A stretch of DNA of 64,000 nt from Deltaproteobacteria bacterium HGW-Deltaproteobacteria-18 (GTDB taxonomy: Bacteria > Desulfobacterota > Desulfovibrionia > Desulfovibrionales > Desulfomicrobiaceae). Below, in pieces: positions 17,164 to 27,221 of the stretch; the stretch's first letter is position 1, and every line of letters starts with the position of its first letter. Under the pieces are notes generated by a model. The model worked only from the letters and a program-made list of their open reading frames with translations. It made no database searches and was not told the origin of the DNA. The stretch lies in the NCBI GenBank assembly GCA_002841885.1, contig PHBE01000021.1:1-64000 (forward strand). The letters run 5' to 3'. A program made the translations under genes and the position numbers.

Positions 17164-20034
17164 ATGGCTTCTGATCAGACAGCAAGGCAGGCCTCGCAAC
17201 TTCATGGCTTAAAGGATGTGGATGACCTTCTGGTAAGCGCTCCCATCGGCGTGTTCTCTTCCACTCCCGGCGGTCGATATCTGTACGTAAACCCCGCCTG
17301 GGCCAGGATGTTCGGCTACGATTCGCTCGAGGATGTCCTGGCCTTCATCACCGACATCGCATCGCAGCTCTACGTGGATCCGGCCGAAAGGGAGGAGTTC
17401 AAGCGGCTGCTTGAGCTTCATGGCGAAGTGGTCAACTTCGAAAGCAGGTTCAAAAGGCGGGACGGCAGCATTGTCTGGGTGTCCAGGACCGCCAGGGCCG
17501 TGCGCGACGCCCATGGCAAAATTTCGCATTATCAAGGGTTCACCACGGACATCACCGCCCGCAAGCAGGCCGACGAGGCAATCTCCTCGGCCAACGCCAG
17601 ACTCGCGGCGCTCTGGAGCGTGTCCTCGCTTTCCGGCGTGGGCCTGAAGGGTATTTCCGATCACATCCTCGAATCCCTTACGCGCATGACCAGAAGCGAG
17701 CACGGGTTTTACGGCTTTGTCGATGAGTCCGCGCAGAGCATGACCCTGCATTCCTGGTCGGAGAACGCCATGCAGGACTGTTTTGTCCAGGACAGGCCGA
17801 TGTGCTTTTCGTTTGCGGCAGCCGGGATGTGGGGCGAGGCGGTGCGCAACCGGGTCCCGCTCATCATCAACGACTACGCGTCGGAACATCCCGCCAAAAA
17901 AGGGCTGCCCAGGGGCCACGTGCCTTTGAGCAGGCTTCTGGTGGTGCCCTTCTTTTCCCATGGCAAGATCACTGCCGTGGCCGCCGTGGCCAACCGCGAT
18001 GCGGATTACGGTCAGGACGACGTGGCGCAGATCAATGCCTTCTTGAACAGTATCCAGGCAGTCGTGGACCGGACGCAGACCGAAGAGGAATTGCGCAAGA
18101 GCAGAGTCCTGTTCAAGGCCGTCTTCGACACTTCCCTCGATGCCATCATGATTGCCGACGATGAAGGTCGGTACGTTGATGTGAATCCCGCCGCCTGCCG
18201 TCTCACGGGGCGTTCCCGGGAAGAGCTTTTGGAGCTGAGCGTTTTCGATCTGCCCGCGCATGAATCAGAATCGAGCATCAAAGAGTTGTGGCAGGGTTTC
18301 AAATCCAAGGAGGCCCGTCTTGCGCAGCATGTGATCAAGCGGAAAGACGGCGCGCATCTTACTGTCGAGTACAGCGCGGTGGCGAATTTCCTGCCTGGGT
18401 TGCACCTGTCGGTGATACGCGACATCTCGGACCAAAAGCGCTTCCAGGAATCGCTGCTGGAAAGCGAGGCCCGCTTCAAGGCCCTGCACAATGCCTCTTT
18501 TGGAGGCATAACAATTCATGACAAAGGGGTCATCCTAGATTGCAATCAGGGGCTGTCCGCCATTACCGGCTACCGCACTGACGAATTGATCGGCATGAAC
18601 GGTCTTGAGCTTATCGCCGAGAGATCAAGGGAAATGGTCATGGCGAAAATCCTGTCCGGGTACGAAAAAGCGTATGATGCGTTCGGCGTGCGCAAGAACG
18701 GTGAGGAATATCCTTTGCGCCTTGAAGCCAGAAACATCCCCTACAAGGGAAAGCTGGTCCGCAGCGTCGAATTCAGGGACGACACGGAACGCAAACACGC
18801 CGAGATGGAGTTGATCAAGGCCAGGGATGCCGCCGAAACCGCGAACAAGGCCAAATCGGAATTTCTGGCCAACATGAGTCACGAGATTCGCACACCGCTC
18901 AATGGCGTCATGGGCCTCATGCAGCTTTTGCAGACCACACGCCTGGACGAAGAGCAGCGCGAATTCGTCTCCATGGCCATCAAGTCCTCGGAGCGCCTGG
19001 CCCGGTTACTGACAGATCTGCTCGATATCTCGAAGATCGAGGCGGGCAAGATGGAGGTCGTTGAAGAGGACTTCAGCCTGCGCGAATTGTGTGATTCCGT
19101 GACCGAGCTTTTCGCCGTCAATGCCGTCGAAAAAACCGTCTCCCTTGAGTATGTCATCGATCCTGCGCTACCGTCTGTTCTCGTCGGCGGTGTGGCGAGG
19201 CTGCGCCAGATTCTCTTCAATCTGGTCGGCAACTCCCTGAAATTCACCGACAAGGGCCGGGTCCGACTGGAGATAGTCCCGCTTGCTCCCTTAAAGGATC
19301 ATGAGCAGCGACTTCTTTTTTCCGTTTACGACACGGGAATCGGAATTCCGGAGGGCAAACTCAAGGATCTGTTCAGGCCTTTCGCGCAGGTCGAGGGATC
19401 CTATACCCGCAAGTATCAGGGCGCCGGGCTGGGACTGGCCATCGTGCGCCGACTGGTCGAGCTCATGCGTGGGCATATTTACATGGAAAGCGTTCTTGGT
19501 GAGGGTACCGAGGTGCATGTGGTCCTGCCTTTCAAGTCCCTGGAGAGGGCTGCCCCCGCAAAGGTGCGCGCCGAGACGACCGTTAGAGCTGCAAAGGGGC
19601 TGCGCGTGCTGCTGGTTGAAGATGATTTTTCCAATCAGGTCACGACCCGCAAATTGCTGGAAAAGTCGGGCCATGCGGTGACGCTGGCCGAAAATGGCAT
19701 CCAGGCGCTGAACCTACTGCGCGAGGGAGATTTCGACATCGTCTTCATGGACATTCAGATGCCTGTCATGGGCGGTCTTGAGGCCACCCGGGCCATTCGT
19801 TGCGAACCTGATTTGGCCTTGCACCGGGATATTCCCATCATCGCCCTGACCGCCTATGCCATGGCCGGTGACAGGGAGAAGTTTCTTGATTCGGGCATGG
19901 ATGATTATCTCTCCAAACCGGTCAGCCGGGAGAATCTGGAGGAGATGCTTGAAAAGCATGCTTATCAGAACACTCCGCGATCCTTAGAAAAAATTTTGTG
20001 CTGCAATGCTTCCGGCTTTCTTGAAGCCCCTTGA
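17164..20034 (+). CDS. Cytoplasmic hybrid histidine kinase (PAS-GAF-PAS-PAS-HisKA-HATPase-REC)
   Basis: A 956-residue kinase without signal peptide or membrane helix. Order: PAS with PAC (about 18-140), GAF-like (150-305, [20 protein letters not shown]), PAS (310-425), PAS (430-545), dimerisation domain with His573 in [12 protein letters not shown], ATPase domain (about 680-795; N-box [11 protein letters not shown]-box [11 protein letters not shown]) and a C-terminal receiver with Asp863 in VFMDIQMP. It should sense a cytoplasmic signal and phosphorylate its own receiver before passing phosphate on; no HPt protein is encoded next to it apart from CheA. The same domain set recurs at 34420-46275, so it belongs to a duplicated family. 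Confidence 0.92.
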   Translation: MASDQTARQASQLHGLKDVDDLLVSAPIGVFSSTPGGRYLYVNPAWARMFGYDSLEDVLAFITDIASQLYVDPAEREEFKRLLELHGEVVNFESRFKRRDGSIVWVSRTARAVRDAHGKISHYQGFTTDITARKQADEAISSANARLAALWSVSSLSGVGLKGISDHILESLTRMTRSEHGFYGFVDESAQSMTLHSWSENAMQDCFVQDRPMCFSFAAAGMWGEAVRNRVPLIINDYASEHPAKKGLPRGHVPLSRLLVVPFFSHGKITAVAAVANRDADYGQDDVAQINAFLNSIQAVVDRTQTEEELRKSRVLFKAVFDTSLDAIMIADDEGRYVDVNPAACRLTGRSREELLELSVFDLPAHESESSIKELWQGFKSKEARLAQHVIKRKDGAHLTVEYSAVANFLPGLHLSVIRDISDQKRFQESLLESEARFKALHNASFGGITIHDKGVILDCNQGLSAITGYRTDELIGMNGLELIAERSREMVMAKILSGYEKAYDAFGVRKNGEEYPLRLEARNIPYKGKLVRSVEFRDDTERKHAEMELIKARDAAETANKAKSEFLANMSHEIRTPLNGVMGLMQLLQTTRLDEEQREFVSMAIKSSERLARLLTDLLDISKIEAGKMEVVEEDFSLRELCDSVTELFAVNAVEKTVSLEYVIDPALPSVLVGGVARLRQILFNLVGNSLKFTDKGRVRLEIVPLAPLKDHEQRLLFSVYDTGIGIPEGKLKDLFRPFAQVEGSYTRKYQGAGLGLAIVRRLVELMRGHIYMESVLGEGTEVHVVLPFKSLERAAPAKVRAETTVRAAKGLRVLLVEDDFSNQVTTRKLLEKSGHAVTLAENGIQALNLLREGDFDIVFMDIQMPVMGGLEATRAIRCEPDLALHRDIPIIALTAYAMAGDREKFLDSGMDDYLSKPVSRENLEEMLEKHAYQNTPRSLEKILCCNASGFLEAP

Positions 20035-20059
20035 AATCCAGTCTTCACGAGGTCATTGA

Positions 20060-20158
20060 ATGCCCAGAAATTTTTCCCGCAAGCCGAAAAAGCCGGCAGC
20101 AGCCAATTCGCCATCTTCGCCGCCCCTGATCAAGCCTTCATTTCTTGGGAGTGAATGA
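20060..20158 (+). CDS. Possible 32-residue small protein, basic and Pro/Ser-rich
   Basis: A short frame between two kinase genes that starts MPRNFSRKPKK and ends at a TGA. It has no convincing ribosome site or known pattern. It may be only spacer DNA. Confidence 0.15.
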   Translation: MPRNFSRKPKKPAAANSPSSPPLIKPSFLGSE

Positions 20159-20184
20159 TAACCGCCAATCAGGACATGTAGGAT

Positions 20185-22215
20185 ATGACAGATACTTTTG
20201 AAGCCAAGAAAAGGATTTTGCGCGAGCAGGCCGAGGCTCGTCTGGCGAATTCAGTCGGCAACGTCGAAAATCTTTCCCTGGAAGAGATCAAGGCCCTGTT
20301 CCATGAGTATCAGGTGCACCAGATCGAGCTTGAGCTTCAGATAGAGGAATTGCGTGACACCCAGAAGCAGTTTGAACTCGCACGGGACCGCTTTGCACGT
20401 CTCTTCAATGACGCCCCGGTCGGATATCTGACCATCGACCAGAACGGGATCATCGTTCAGACCAACCAGACCTTTGCCGGAATGGTCGAGAGGGACTCGC
20501 GTCTGCTTGGCGGCAAGGCGCTGGTTGATTTCATAGCCACGGCGGACCGTTCGTCTTTTCTGGGGCGATTCAAGGCATTTTTCAAGAATCCCGAAGGCAA
20601 GCAATTGAGCTTTACCCTGCAGGGCAGCCATCGCCGGGTGCGCTGCGTGGGCAAAATCGAGAACCAGCGTCAGGAATCGGCCCAAAAGCGTCGCCTGCTT
20701 CTGATTCTGAGCGACATAACTGATCAGGACAGGGCGGAAAAGGCCTTGTTTGAGCGGGAGAGTTTCCTGACTTCCATTCTGGAAACTACCCAGGACGGAT
20801 TCTGGGTCATTGATGCAAATGGACGTTTGACCGATGTCAACGACGCCTACTGTCGCATGACGGGATATACGAAAGAGGAACTCAAAGGACTGAACATCAG
20901 CGACCTGGATGCAGCGGAAGATGGCGCCATGACCGGTGAGCGAATAGAGCGCATCGTCGAAAACGGTTCCGAACTTTTTGAAAGCAGACACCGCAGAAAG
21001 GACGGCAGTGTTTTCGATGTGGAAATCTCAGTGTCCTACCTCAGCCAGCACGGGGGCATGTTTGTCTGTTTCTGTCGCGCCATTTCCGACCGCAAATCAG
21101 CGGAATTGGCATGCCGCGAGAGCGAAATGCGCTATCGATTGCTTTCCGATCTGACCATGGAGGGAATCGTCATTCACAAAATGGGTGTCGTCGTGGATTT
21201 GAATGCCTCCCTGGTCAGAATTCTCGGCTATGAACCGCAGGAGATACTCGGTCGCAACATTCTGGAACTGCTTGTCCATGAAGAGGATCGGGACGTTGTT
21301 CGCGAGAATATCGTCAAGGAATACGCCAAGCCCTACGTAGTCAGATTTGTGAAGAAAAACGGCGAAGTCTTTTTTGTCGAGCTTGAGGCCCGGAATTTCG
21401 AGATCAACGGCGAAACCATGCGCGTGGCGTCAGTACGCGATATCACCGAGCGCAAAAAATCCGAAGAGGAGATAGGGCGGGTCAACGAGGAACTTCGAAA
21501 TGCACTCGCGGAAAAAGACAGATTTTTCTCCATCATTGCCCACGATCTCAAATCACCCATATCCGCTTTTCTTTCCCTGACCAAGGTTCTGGTCGAGGAT
21601 TTCGATGACTTGACCATGAAGGAAGTCAACAACTCGCTTAATGCGTTGTACAATAGTTCCGTGCGCGTTTTTGCGTTGCTTGAAAATCTTCTCGAATGGG
21701 CAAAATTGCAGCAGGGCATGCTGACATGTTCGCGTAGTCCTTTTCTTTTGAAGGAGCTCATAAAGTCGAGTGTTGATTTCAAGCATTCAGTTGCTGAACA
21801 AAAAAAAATCACCGTGCGTGATGACACCCCGGACGATCTTATTGCGGATATCGACCCGCCCATGATCGGCACCGTGCTCCGCAATCTTTTGTCCAATGCC
21901 CTGAAGTTTTCGAACCGGGGAGGAGAGGTGATTGTCACGGCCCGGCAAAGCGGGGACATGATCATCGTCGCGGTGAGTGATGACGGTGTGGGCATGGATC
22001 AAAGCACCCTGTCCACGCTGTTCTCCCTCGACAAAAAGATCTCGCGCCCCGGTACGGAGGGCGAGGCGAGCACGGGCCTTGGCCTCATTCTGTGCAAGGA
22101 ATTTGTCGTGAAGCACGGCGGCACAATCTGGGCTGAAAGCACCCCGGGAAAGGGCTCTACTTTTTATTTCACGCTCCCCGTCGCGGATAGAAGCGGCGGA
22201 TCATCGACCTGTTGA
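20185..22215 (+). CDS. Cytoplasmic histidine kinase with three PAS domains
   Basis: A 676-residue kinase. An N-terminal helical part (about 1-65, rich in Glu and Gln, coiled-coil-like: VHQIELELQIEELRDTQKQF) precedes PAS domains near 70-180, 195-310 and 315-435. The phosphoacceptor is His453 in IIAHDLKSPISAFL, a HisKA form different from the [12 protein letters not shown] type of the neighbouring hybrid kinases. The ATPase domain follows (LRNLLSNALKFSNRGGEV, GLGLILCKEFVVKHGG). There is no receiver; a receiver-like relic lies directly downstream at 22254. The output partner is unknown. It follows the first kinase by 150 bp. Confidence 0.9.
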   Translation: MTDTFEAKKRILREQAEARLANSVGNVENLSLEEIKALFHEYQVHQIELELQIEELRDTQKQFELARDRFARLFNDAPVGYLTIDQNGIIVQTNQTFAGMVERDSRLLGGKALVDFIATADRSSFLGRFKAFFKNPEGKQLSFTLQGSHRRVRCVGKIENQRQESAQKRRLLLILSDITDQDRAEKALFERESFLTSILETTQDGFWVIDANGRLTDVNDAYCRMTGYTKEELKGLNISDLDAAEDGAMTGERIERIVENGSELFESRHRRKDGSVFDVEISVSYLSQHGGMFVCFCRAISDRKSAELACRESEMRYRLLSDLTMEGIVIHKMGVVVDLNASLVRILGYEPQEILGRNILELLVHEEDRDVVRENIVKEYAKPYVVRFVKKNGEVFFVELEARNFEINGETMRVASVRDITERKKSEEEIGRVNEELRNALAEKDRFFSIIAHDLKSPISAFLSLTKVLVEDFDDLTMKEVNNSLNALYNSSVRVFALLENLLEWAKLQQGMLTCSRSPFLLKELIKSSVDFKHSVAEQKKITVRDDTPDDLIADIDPPMIGTVLRNLLSNALKFSNRGGEVIVTARQSGDMIIVAVSDDGVGMDQSTLSTLFSLDKKISRPGTEGEASTGLGLILCKEFVVKHGGTIWAESTPGKGSTFYFTLPVADRSGGSSTC

Positions 22216-22253
22216 CGGGATTTCTGTTTCGCCTTTTTCACCAAAGCTTGATC

Positions 22254-22385
22254 ATGTCTCATCCGCTCATGATGACCATTGACCAGCGAAAGGTGATGCA
22301 TAGGGCCGGGATGGACGATTTTCTTGCCAAACCCGCGAGCATGGTCGAACGTGAAAGAACACTTGTCAATTATTCGCGACCTTGA
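22254..22385 (+). pseudogene. Relic of a receiver (REC) domain C-terminus
   Basis: A 43-codon frame contains DQRKVMHRAGMDDFLAKPAS. This corresponds to the last alpha-beta part of a receiver domain, as in the neighbouring kinases ([19 protein letters not shown] in the protein at 17164), including the conserved Lys-Pro. The phosphoacceptor half of the domain is missing and no ribosome site is seen. It lies between two kinase genes, so a receiver was probably once attached to or encoded after the kinase at 20185 and has mostly been deleted. Confidence 0.6.
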
Positions 22386-22432
22386 AACATCCAGCGTAAT
22401 TTCGCGTCAACATTCCACACAAGCGGTCTTCA

Positions 22433-23584
22433 ATGAACAAAGAACGTCAAGCCCTGTGCGCTCCCGGCGAACGTTTGCCCCTTAGCGATATAGAGGCGCA
22501 GAACGCCCGCATCGGCAGTCATCTGGGTTCACAATATTTCAATTTCTTTCCTTTGCCGCTTCTGGTCTACAACTCCTGTCGCCAGATCGTCTTCAGCAAC
22601 AGCGCTTTCTATGATCTTCTGGGCACGAAGGATGTGAGTTCGTTTCTGGCCAGACGTCCTGGCGAGGCCATGGCCTGCATCTACTGCGAAACCGGAAAAA
22701 GCGGCTGCGGAACGTCCCAGCACTGCAGTGAGTGCGGTGCGATGCGGGCGATGCTTGAGGCCATGTCCACCAGGGAAAAGGCCGAGCGCGAATGCCAGCT
22801 GCTGTGCAAGGATAAGCACGGCGCCACCGTGGCCCGGGATTTGCGGGTTTTCGCGTCACCCTGGGAAACCGGGGAGGGAACATACTTCGTTCTGACTATT
22901 ATTGACATCAGCGATGAGAAACGGCGCCAGGCACTGGAGCGGATTTTCTTTCACGACATTTTGAATTCCGCCGGAGGGGCCAGAAACCTTGTCGACATCC
23001 TTCTGAACGAAGTCCCCGAGGACGCCCGGGAGATCGCGCACATGGCCCGGTCCTCACTCTTTGCCCTGGTCGACGAGATTCAGAAGCAGAAACAGCTCTT
23101 GTCCCTGGAGAGAAATGAATACGCGATCTCCAGGATCACGCTGCAGGGGCTTGAGATCGTTCAATCGTTGATCGGAGAATTTTCTCCCCATCCCAAGGCC
23201 CTCGACAAGCACATCCATCTTGACGCGGACAGCGTCAACGTGACCGTGTTTTCGGATTTTTCGCTTTTGCGCAGGATTCTGGTCAACATGCTCATCAATG
23301 CCCTGGAGGCCAGCCCTTCGGGGGGAATCGTAACCGCCGGCCTGCGTCGCGAAGAGGGCATGGCGGTGTTCCGGGTCTCGAATTCTGCCGTCATGTCCGA
23401 ATCGGTCAAACTTCAGGTCTTCAAGCGGTCTTTCTCGACCAAGGGGAGTGATCGGGGACTGGGAACGTATTCCATCAAATTGCTGACGGAGAATTATCTT
23501 GGCGGGGAGGGCGGGGTTTCATCGGAAGAAGGCAAAGGCACGACCTTCTGGGTAAAACTGCCTGCCCTGGATGACCAGCGCTGA
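22433..23584 (+). CDS. Small PAS histidine kinase with a cysteine-rich sensor domain
   Basis: A 383-residue cytoplasmic kinase. The PAS-like region (about 30-160) contains five closely spaced cysteines, C82, C85, C92, C98 and C101, in CIYCETGKSGCGTSQHCSEC, which could hold a metal or act as a redox switch. The phosphoacceptor is probably His174 in RIFFHDILNSAGGARNL, an unusual H-box. The ATPase domain has LVNMLINALEASPSGGI and SDRGLGTYSIKLL. No receiver domain is attached. It ends 12 bases from the convergent cheR gene. Confidence 0.85.
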   Translation: MNKERQALCAPGERLPLSDIEAQNARIGSHLGSQYFNFFPLPLLVYNSCRQIVFSNSAFYDLLGTKDVSSFLARRPGEAMACIYCETGKSGCGTSQHCSECGAMRAMLEAMSTREKAERECQLLCKDKHGATVARDLRVFASPWETGEGTYFVLTIIDISDEKRRQALERIFFHDILNSAGGARNLVDILLNEVPEDAREIAHMARSSLFALVDEIQKQKQLLSLERNEYAISRITLQGLEIVQSLIGEFSPHPKALDKHIHLDADSVNVTVFSDFSLLRRILVNMLINALEASPSGGIVTAGLRREEGMAVFRVSNSAVMSESVKLQVFKRSFSTKGSDRGLGTYSIKLLTENYLGGEGGVSSEEGKGTTFWVKLPALDDQR

Positions 23585-23595
23585 CACGAGGGCGG

Positions 23596-24441
23596 TCAGA
23601 TACGCATGTAGGTGGCCGGGGCCAGCTGCTTGAGCGGCAGGTCCGACCCGGCCAGACTCTCGGAATGGCCGATGAACAGATGTCCGCCCGGTTCGAGGTG
23701 GTTACAGAATTTCTGGACCAGCTCGTGCTGGGTCTTCTTGTCGAAATAGATCATGACGTTGCGGCAGAAGATCAGGTCCATTTTCTCGCGGAACTGGAAA
23801 TCATCCATGAAATTGAGCCGTCTGAAGCTGACCGTTTCGCGCAATTCCGGGATGATGCGCACGACCCGCTTGCTTCTGTCCTTGCTGCGCAGCAGATACT
23901 TGCGTCTGAACTCCACCGGGATGGTCCCGATTCTTTCATCCTCATATACGGCGCGTGCGGCTTTTCTCAGAATATCCGTGGATATGTCCGTGGCCACTAT
24001 GGTGAAACGCAGAGGGTTTATCCGTTCATGGTAGTCCATGAGCGTCATGGCCGTTGTGTATGGTTCCTCCCCCGAGGAACAGCCCGCGTTCCAGACGGCG
24101 AAGGTCTGGCCGGGGTGCTTTCTTTGCCACTGCGGCAGGATGTTCTGGGCCAAATATTCGAAATGCTTCGGTTCGCGGAAGAAGCTGGTCGTGTTGGTGG
24201 TCACCGCGTCGACCATCTGGGGCAACTCGACCTCAAGCCCTTTCAAAGTCTGTAGATAGTCAAGATACTCCCCGTAGGACCTTATGCTCAGTGTACGCAG
24301 CCGCCGCTGCAGGCGCGCCTGCAGCATGGTCTTCTTGGTTTGGGTGATCTTGATGCCCAGCTCCGAATAGATGAACTCGCTGAACTGCTTGAGTTCCTTG
24401 TCGGTCATGAGGGGAGCGGCCTGGCCGTTCGCGTCGTACAT
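23596..24441 (-). CDS. cheR: Chemotaxis protein glutamate methyltransferase CheR
   Basis: Transfers methyl groups from S-adenosylmethionine to glutamates of chemoreceptors. The 281 residues include the helical N-domain (about 12-75, FSEFIYSELGIKITQTKKTM) and the catalytic domain: NTTSFFREPKHFEYL, VWNAGCSSGEEPYTTAM (SAM loop), IVATDIS and FCRNVMIYFDKKTQ. It is the last gene of the chemosensory operon, 3 bases after cheA. A second, shorter CheR-like protein is encoded at 47967. Confidence 0.95.
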   Translation of the reverse strand: MYDANGQAAPLMTDKELKQFSEFIYSELGIKITQTKKTMLQARLQRRLRTLSIRSYGEYLDYLQTLKGLEVELPQMVDAVTTNTTSFFREPKHFEYLAQNILPQWQRKHPGQTFAVWNAGCSSGEEPYTTAMTLMDYHERINPLRFTIVATDISTDILRKAARAVYEDERIGTIPVEFRRKYLLRSKDRSKRVVRIIPELRETVSFRRLNFMDDFQFREKMDLIFCRNVMIYFDKKTQHELVQKFCNHLEPGGHLFIGHSESLAGSDLPLKQLAPATYMRI

Positions 24442-24444
24442 GGT

Positions 24445-26508
24445 TCAGGCCACGAGCGCAGCGATATCGAGGATGAGCGCCATGCTCCCGTCGCCCTTGA
24501 TGGTGGCTCCGGATATTCCGCGAACGTCCTGATAGACCTTGCCCAGGCTTTTGATGACGGTCTGGTGCTCGCCGATAACCCGGTCCACGACAATGCCGAC
24601 GCGTCGCCCCTGGGAGTTGCAGACCACGACCTGCTCGATCTCCGGAGTCTGTCCCGGGATTTCAAAACCGGCGCGCAGGCTGACATAGGGCACCATCTGG
24701 CCGCGCAGATTGATGAGATCGGCGCGGTTCCTGTCCTTGCGGATAAGCTCCACGCATTCCTCCACGGCGGACAGCGGCATGATGAAGTAGCTGTCCTCGA
24801 CCTGGACCTGCAAGCCGTCGATGATGGCCAGGGTCAGCGGGATGCGGACGGAAATCGTGGTGCCCTGTCCCGGGACGCTCTCCAGGGAGACACGGCCGCG
24901 CAGGGCGTCAATGTTGCGCTTGACCACGTCCATGCCCACGCCGCGCCCGGAGACGCTGGTGACCTTGTCGGCCGTGGAGAAGCCCGGCGCGAAGATGAGC
25001 ATGAGCGCATCCTTGTCCGACATGAGCGTGTCTGCGGCGATGATGCCTTTTTCCACGGCCTTGGCCCGAATACGTTCCGGGTTGATGCCCGCGCCGTCGT
25101 CGATGATGCGGATCAGCACCTCGCCTCCTGAGTGCTCGGCCGAAAGCTCTATCCGACCCTCCGGGCTCTTGCCCTGGGCCACGCGCTCCTCGGGACCTTC
25201 GATGCCGTGGTCGATGCTGTTTCTGAGCAGATGGACCAGCGGATCGTTCAGTCGCTCGATGACGGTCTTGTCAAGTTCGGTGTCCTCGCCGCGGGTTTCA
25301 AGCACGATACGTTTGCCGAGTTCCTGCGAGAGGTCGCGGACCAGGCGCTTGAAGCGGCTGAAGGTCGACCCGATGGGTAGCATGCGGATACCGAGCGTGT
25401 TGTCGCGCAACTCATCGGAGAGCCGCTCGATCTCTTCAGAGATGGCCTGCAGCCTTGCGTCGTTCTGCTCGCTGGCGAATTGGGTCAGCCTCGCTTGGGC
25501 CGTGACCAGTTCACCGACCAGGTCGACCAGGAAATCCAGTTTTTGTGCCGGAACGCGGATGCTCGAGGCCTGCTGGGTCTCGGCGCTTGCCGTCTGACGC
25601 AGGCGTTTGACTTCCTGCTGCTCGACCAAGGCTGCCTCGATCTGACTCGAGCTTACAAGCCCCGCCTCGGACAGAAGCTGCCCGATGGGCTTGCGTTCGA
25701 GGAGGATGCGTTCGAGGGCGTCCTTGGTAATGTCGTTCTTCTCGACCAGGATCTGGCCGATGAGCTTGTAGGATTCTTCGTCGATGCCCTGGCAGCTCCC
25801 GACCATCTGTATGGTCAGGTCGCTATCCTCTTCCACGAAAATGAACACGTCGCGGATATCATCCTCACTGCTGGCCGTTGTCAGGATGATGTCCCACCAG
25901 ACCAGGCAGTCTTCGGGATTAAGCTGGGGCAGGGCGGGAATGTCTTTCACATGCATGATGACGTGGTGTTCGCCCATCTCGCACAGTTCTTCCAGAAGGG
26001 AGGCCGGGTTGGTTCCGCTCATGAAAAGATTCTTGGGCGGGGCGAAACGGATGCGCCAGGTGTTCATGGATGAACCCGTGACGCAGGTCGGCGCTGCATC
26101 CTTGTCCACAGGGGCGGCTTCGGATTCCTTCCGGCTTGGAGTCAGCGCCTTGAGCCCCCGGATGACCTCTCCAGCCCTTTCGCCCAGCCCGTGTTCTTCG
26201 CCTTCGAGCATGGAAAGAATATGATCCCTGGCCAGCAAAGTCAGGTCAAGAAGCTCCTTGGACACCGAAATCTGGCCGTTGCGCGCCAGATCAAAAACCG
26301 TCTCGACCTCATGGGTGAAGGAGGCTATGTCCTCGAAGCCGAACATAGCTCCCGAGCCCTTGATGGTGTGCATGGCTCTGAAGACCCGGTTGATGACATC
26401 GTCATTGGCGGGATCTTCTTCGAGTTCAAGCAGGGATGTTTCCAACTCGCCCAATAATTCCAGGGCTTCTTCTTTAAATGCCTGACGGTTCAGTTCTTCT
26501 CTGGACAT
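24445..26508 (-). CDS. cheA: Chemotaxis histidine kinase CheA with an inserted tandem repeat
   Basis: A 687-residue kinase. The HPt domain has the phosphoacceptor His47 (FRAMHTIKGSGAMFGFE). Residues about 150-240 form a CheA-specific domain (WRIRFAPPKNLFMSGTNPAS). Residues 248-297 contain two similar 25-residue units (LIGQILVEKNDITKDALERI and PIGQLLSEAGLVSSSQIEAA) that recall the MshEN-type N-domain of type II secretion ATPases and are not part of standard CheA. Dimerisation (about 320-385), ATPase (NDPLVHLLRNSIDHGIE, GRGVGMDVVKRNI) and C-terminal CheW-like domains follow. It phosphorylates CheY and CheB in response to receptor state and sits between cheY and cheR in the operon. Confidence 0.95.
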   Translation of the reverse strand: MSREELNRQAFKEEALELLGELETSLLELEEDPANDDVINRVFRAMHTIKGSGAMFGFEDIASFTHEVETVFDLARNGQISVSKELLDLTLLARDHILSMLEGEEHGLGERAGEVIRGLKALTPSRKESEAAPVDKDAAPTCVTGSSMNTWRIRFAPPKNLFMSGTNPASLLEELCEMGEHHVIMHVKDIPALPQLNPEDCLVWWDIILTTASSEDDIRDVFIFVEEDSDLTIQMVGSCQGIDEESYKLIGQILVEKNDITKDALERILLERKPIGQLLSEAGLVSSSQIEAALVEQQEVKRLRQTASAETQQASSIRVPAQKLDFLVDLVGELVTAQARLTQFASEQNDARLQAISEEIERLSDELRDNTLGIRMLPIGSTFSRFKRLVRDLSQELGKRIVLETRGEDTELDKTVIERLNDPLVHLLRNSIDHGIEGPEERVAQGKSPEGRIELSAEHSGGEVLIRIIDDGAGINPERIRAKAVEKGIIAADTLMSDKDALMLIFAPGFSTADKVTSVSGRGVGMDVVKRNIDALRGRVSLESVPGQGTTISVRIPLTLAIIDGLQVQVEDSYFIMPLSAVEECVELIRKDRNRADLINLRGQMVPYVSLRAGFEIPGQTPEIEQVVVCNSQGRRVGIVVDRVIGEHQTVIKSLGKVYQDVRGISGATIKGDGSMALILDIAALVA

Positions 26509-26529
26509 TTTTGCTCCGAGGGTGGCGGG

Positions 26530-26892
26530 TTAGCGCAGCAGTTTCTTGGCAACCGCCAGGAGCTGATCCGGTTTGAAAGGTTTAACGATCCAACCGGTAG
26601 CTCCGGCCGCCTTGCCTTCCTCTTTCGTGGAAGCCTGGGATTCCGTGGTCAGCATGACGATGGGCACGAATTTGTACTGGGGGGTGGCGCGCACGGCGCG
26701 GATGAGTTCGATGCCGTTCATGTTGGGCATGTTCAGATCGGTCACGATCATGTCCACCGGTCCGGACAGCTTGCTGAGGGCATCCTTGCCGTCGCTGGCT
26801 TCGATGACCGCGTACCCTGCGTCCTTCAAGGTCAGGCTGACCATCTGACGGACGCTGGCCGAGTCATCAACCGTCATTATGGTTTTGCTCAT
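26530..26892 (-). CDS. cheY: CheY-type response regulator
   Basis: A 120-residue single receiver domain: acidic pocket in MTVDDSASVRQMVSLTL, phosphoacceptor Asp in MIVTDLNMPNMNGIELI, conserved Thr in IVMLTTESQ and Lys in GWIVKPFKPDQL. It is probably the diffusible output of the CheA encoded 22 bases downstream. Its start overlaps the STAS gene stop by 4 bases. Confidence 0.93.
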   Translation of the reverse strand: MSKTIMTVDDSASVRQMVSLTLKDAGYAVIEASDGKDALSKLSGPVDMIVTDLNMPNMNGIELIRAVRATPQYKFVPIVMLTTESQASTKEEGKAAGATGWIVKPFKPDQLLAVAKKLLR

Positions 26893-27206
26893 ATATTATC
26901 CTCTGTTCGATTCGTTATTTCTTTGATGAGACTGTCCGCTCCAAGACTTGCAGCATTTTCGAGCAGATGGGCGGGCAGTTGCTTGAAGCTGATTTTCTTG
27001 TCCTGGTCCTTCAGGAGGGAGCACAGGAGCTGGACAAAAGAAAGATCCGATTTTTCCGAATCATCCAGGTCAAGGGTGATGGCACTGGCCTGGGGCAGGC
27101 GGGCCAGCAGTTCGGCGTGGATTTCCCTGGAATTTTCGAGGGTAAGACTGCCGGAGAGTTTTATGACCGGATGTTCCGGGGGGCCCTGGACGGTGCATGA
27201 AAACAT
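26889..27206 (-). CDS. STAS-domain protein of the chemosensory operon
   Basis: A 105-residue STAS-like protein (VIKLSGSLTLENSREIHAEL, SAITLDLDDSEKSDLSFVQL). STAS proteins work as anti-anti-sigma factors or as protein-interaction modules, and small ones are often found in chemosensory gene clusters. The usual phosphorylatable serine is not obvious: the conserved position reads SEKSDLSFVQLL. It overlaps cheY by 4 bases, so both are translated together. A role linking the array to another output is possible but unproven. Confidence 0.75.
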   Translation of the reverse strand: MFSCTVQGPPEHPVIKLSGSLTLENSREIHAELLARLPQASAITLDLDDSEKSDLSFVQLLCSLLKDQDKKISFKQLPAHLLENAASLGADSLIKEITNRTEDNI

Positions 27207-27221
27207 GAAAGGCTCCTGGTT

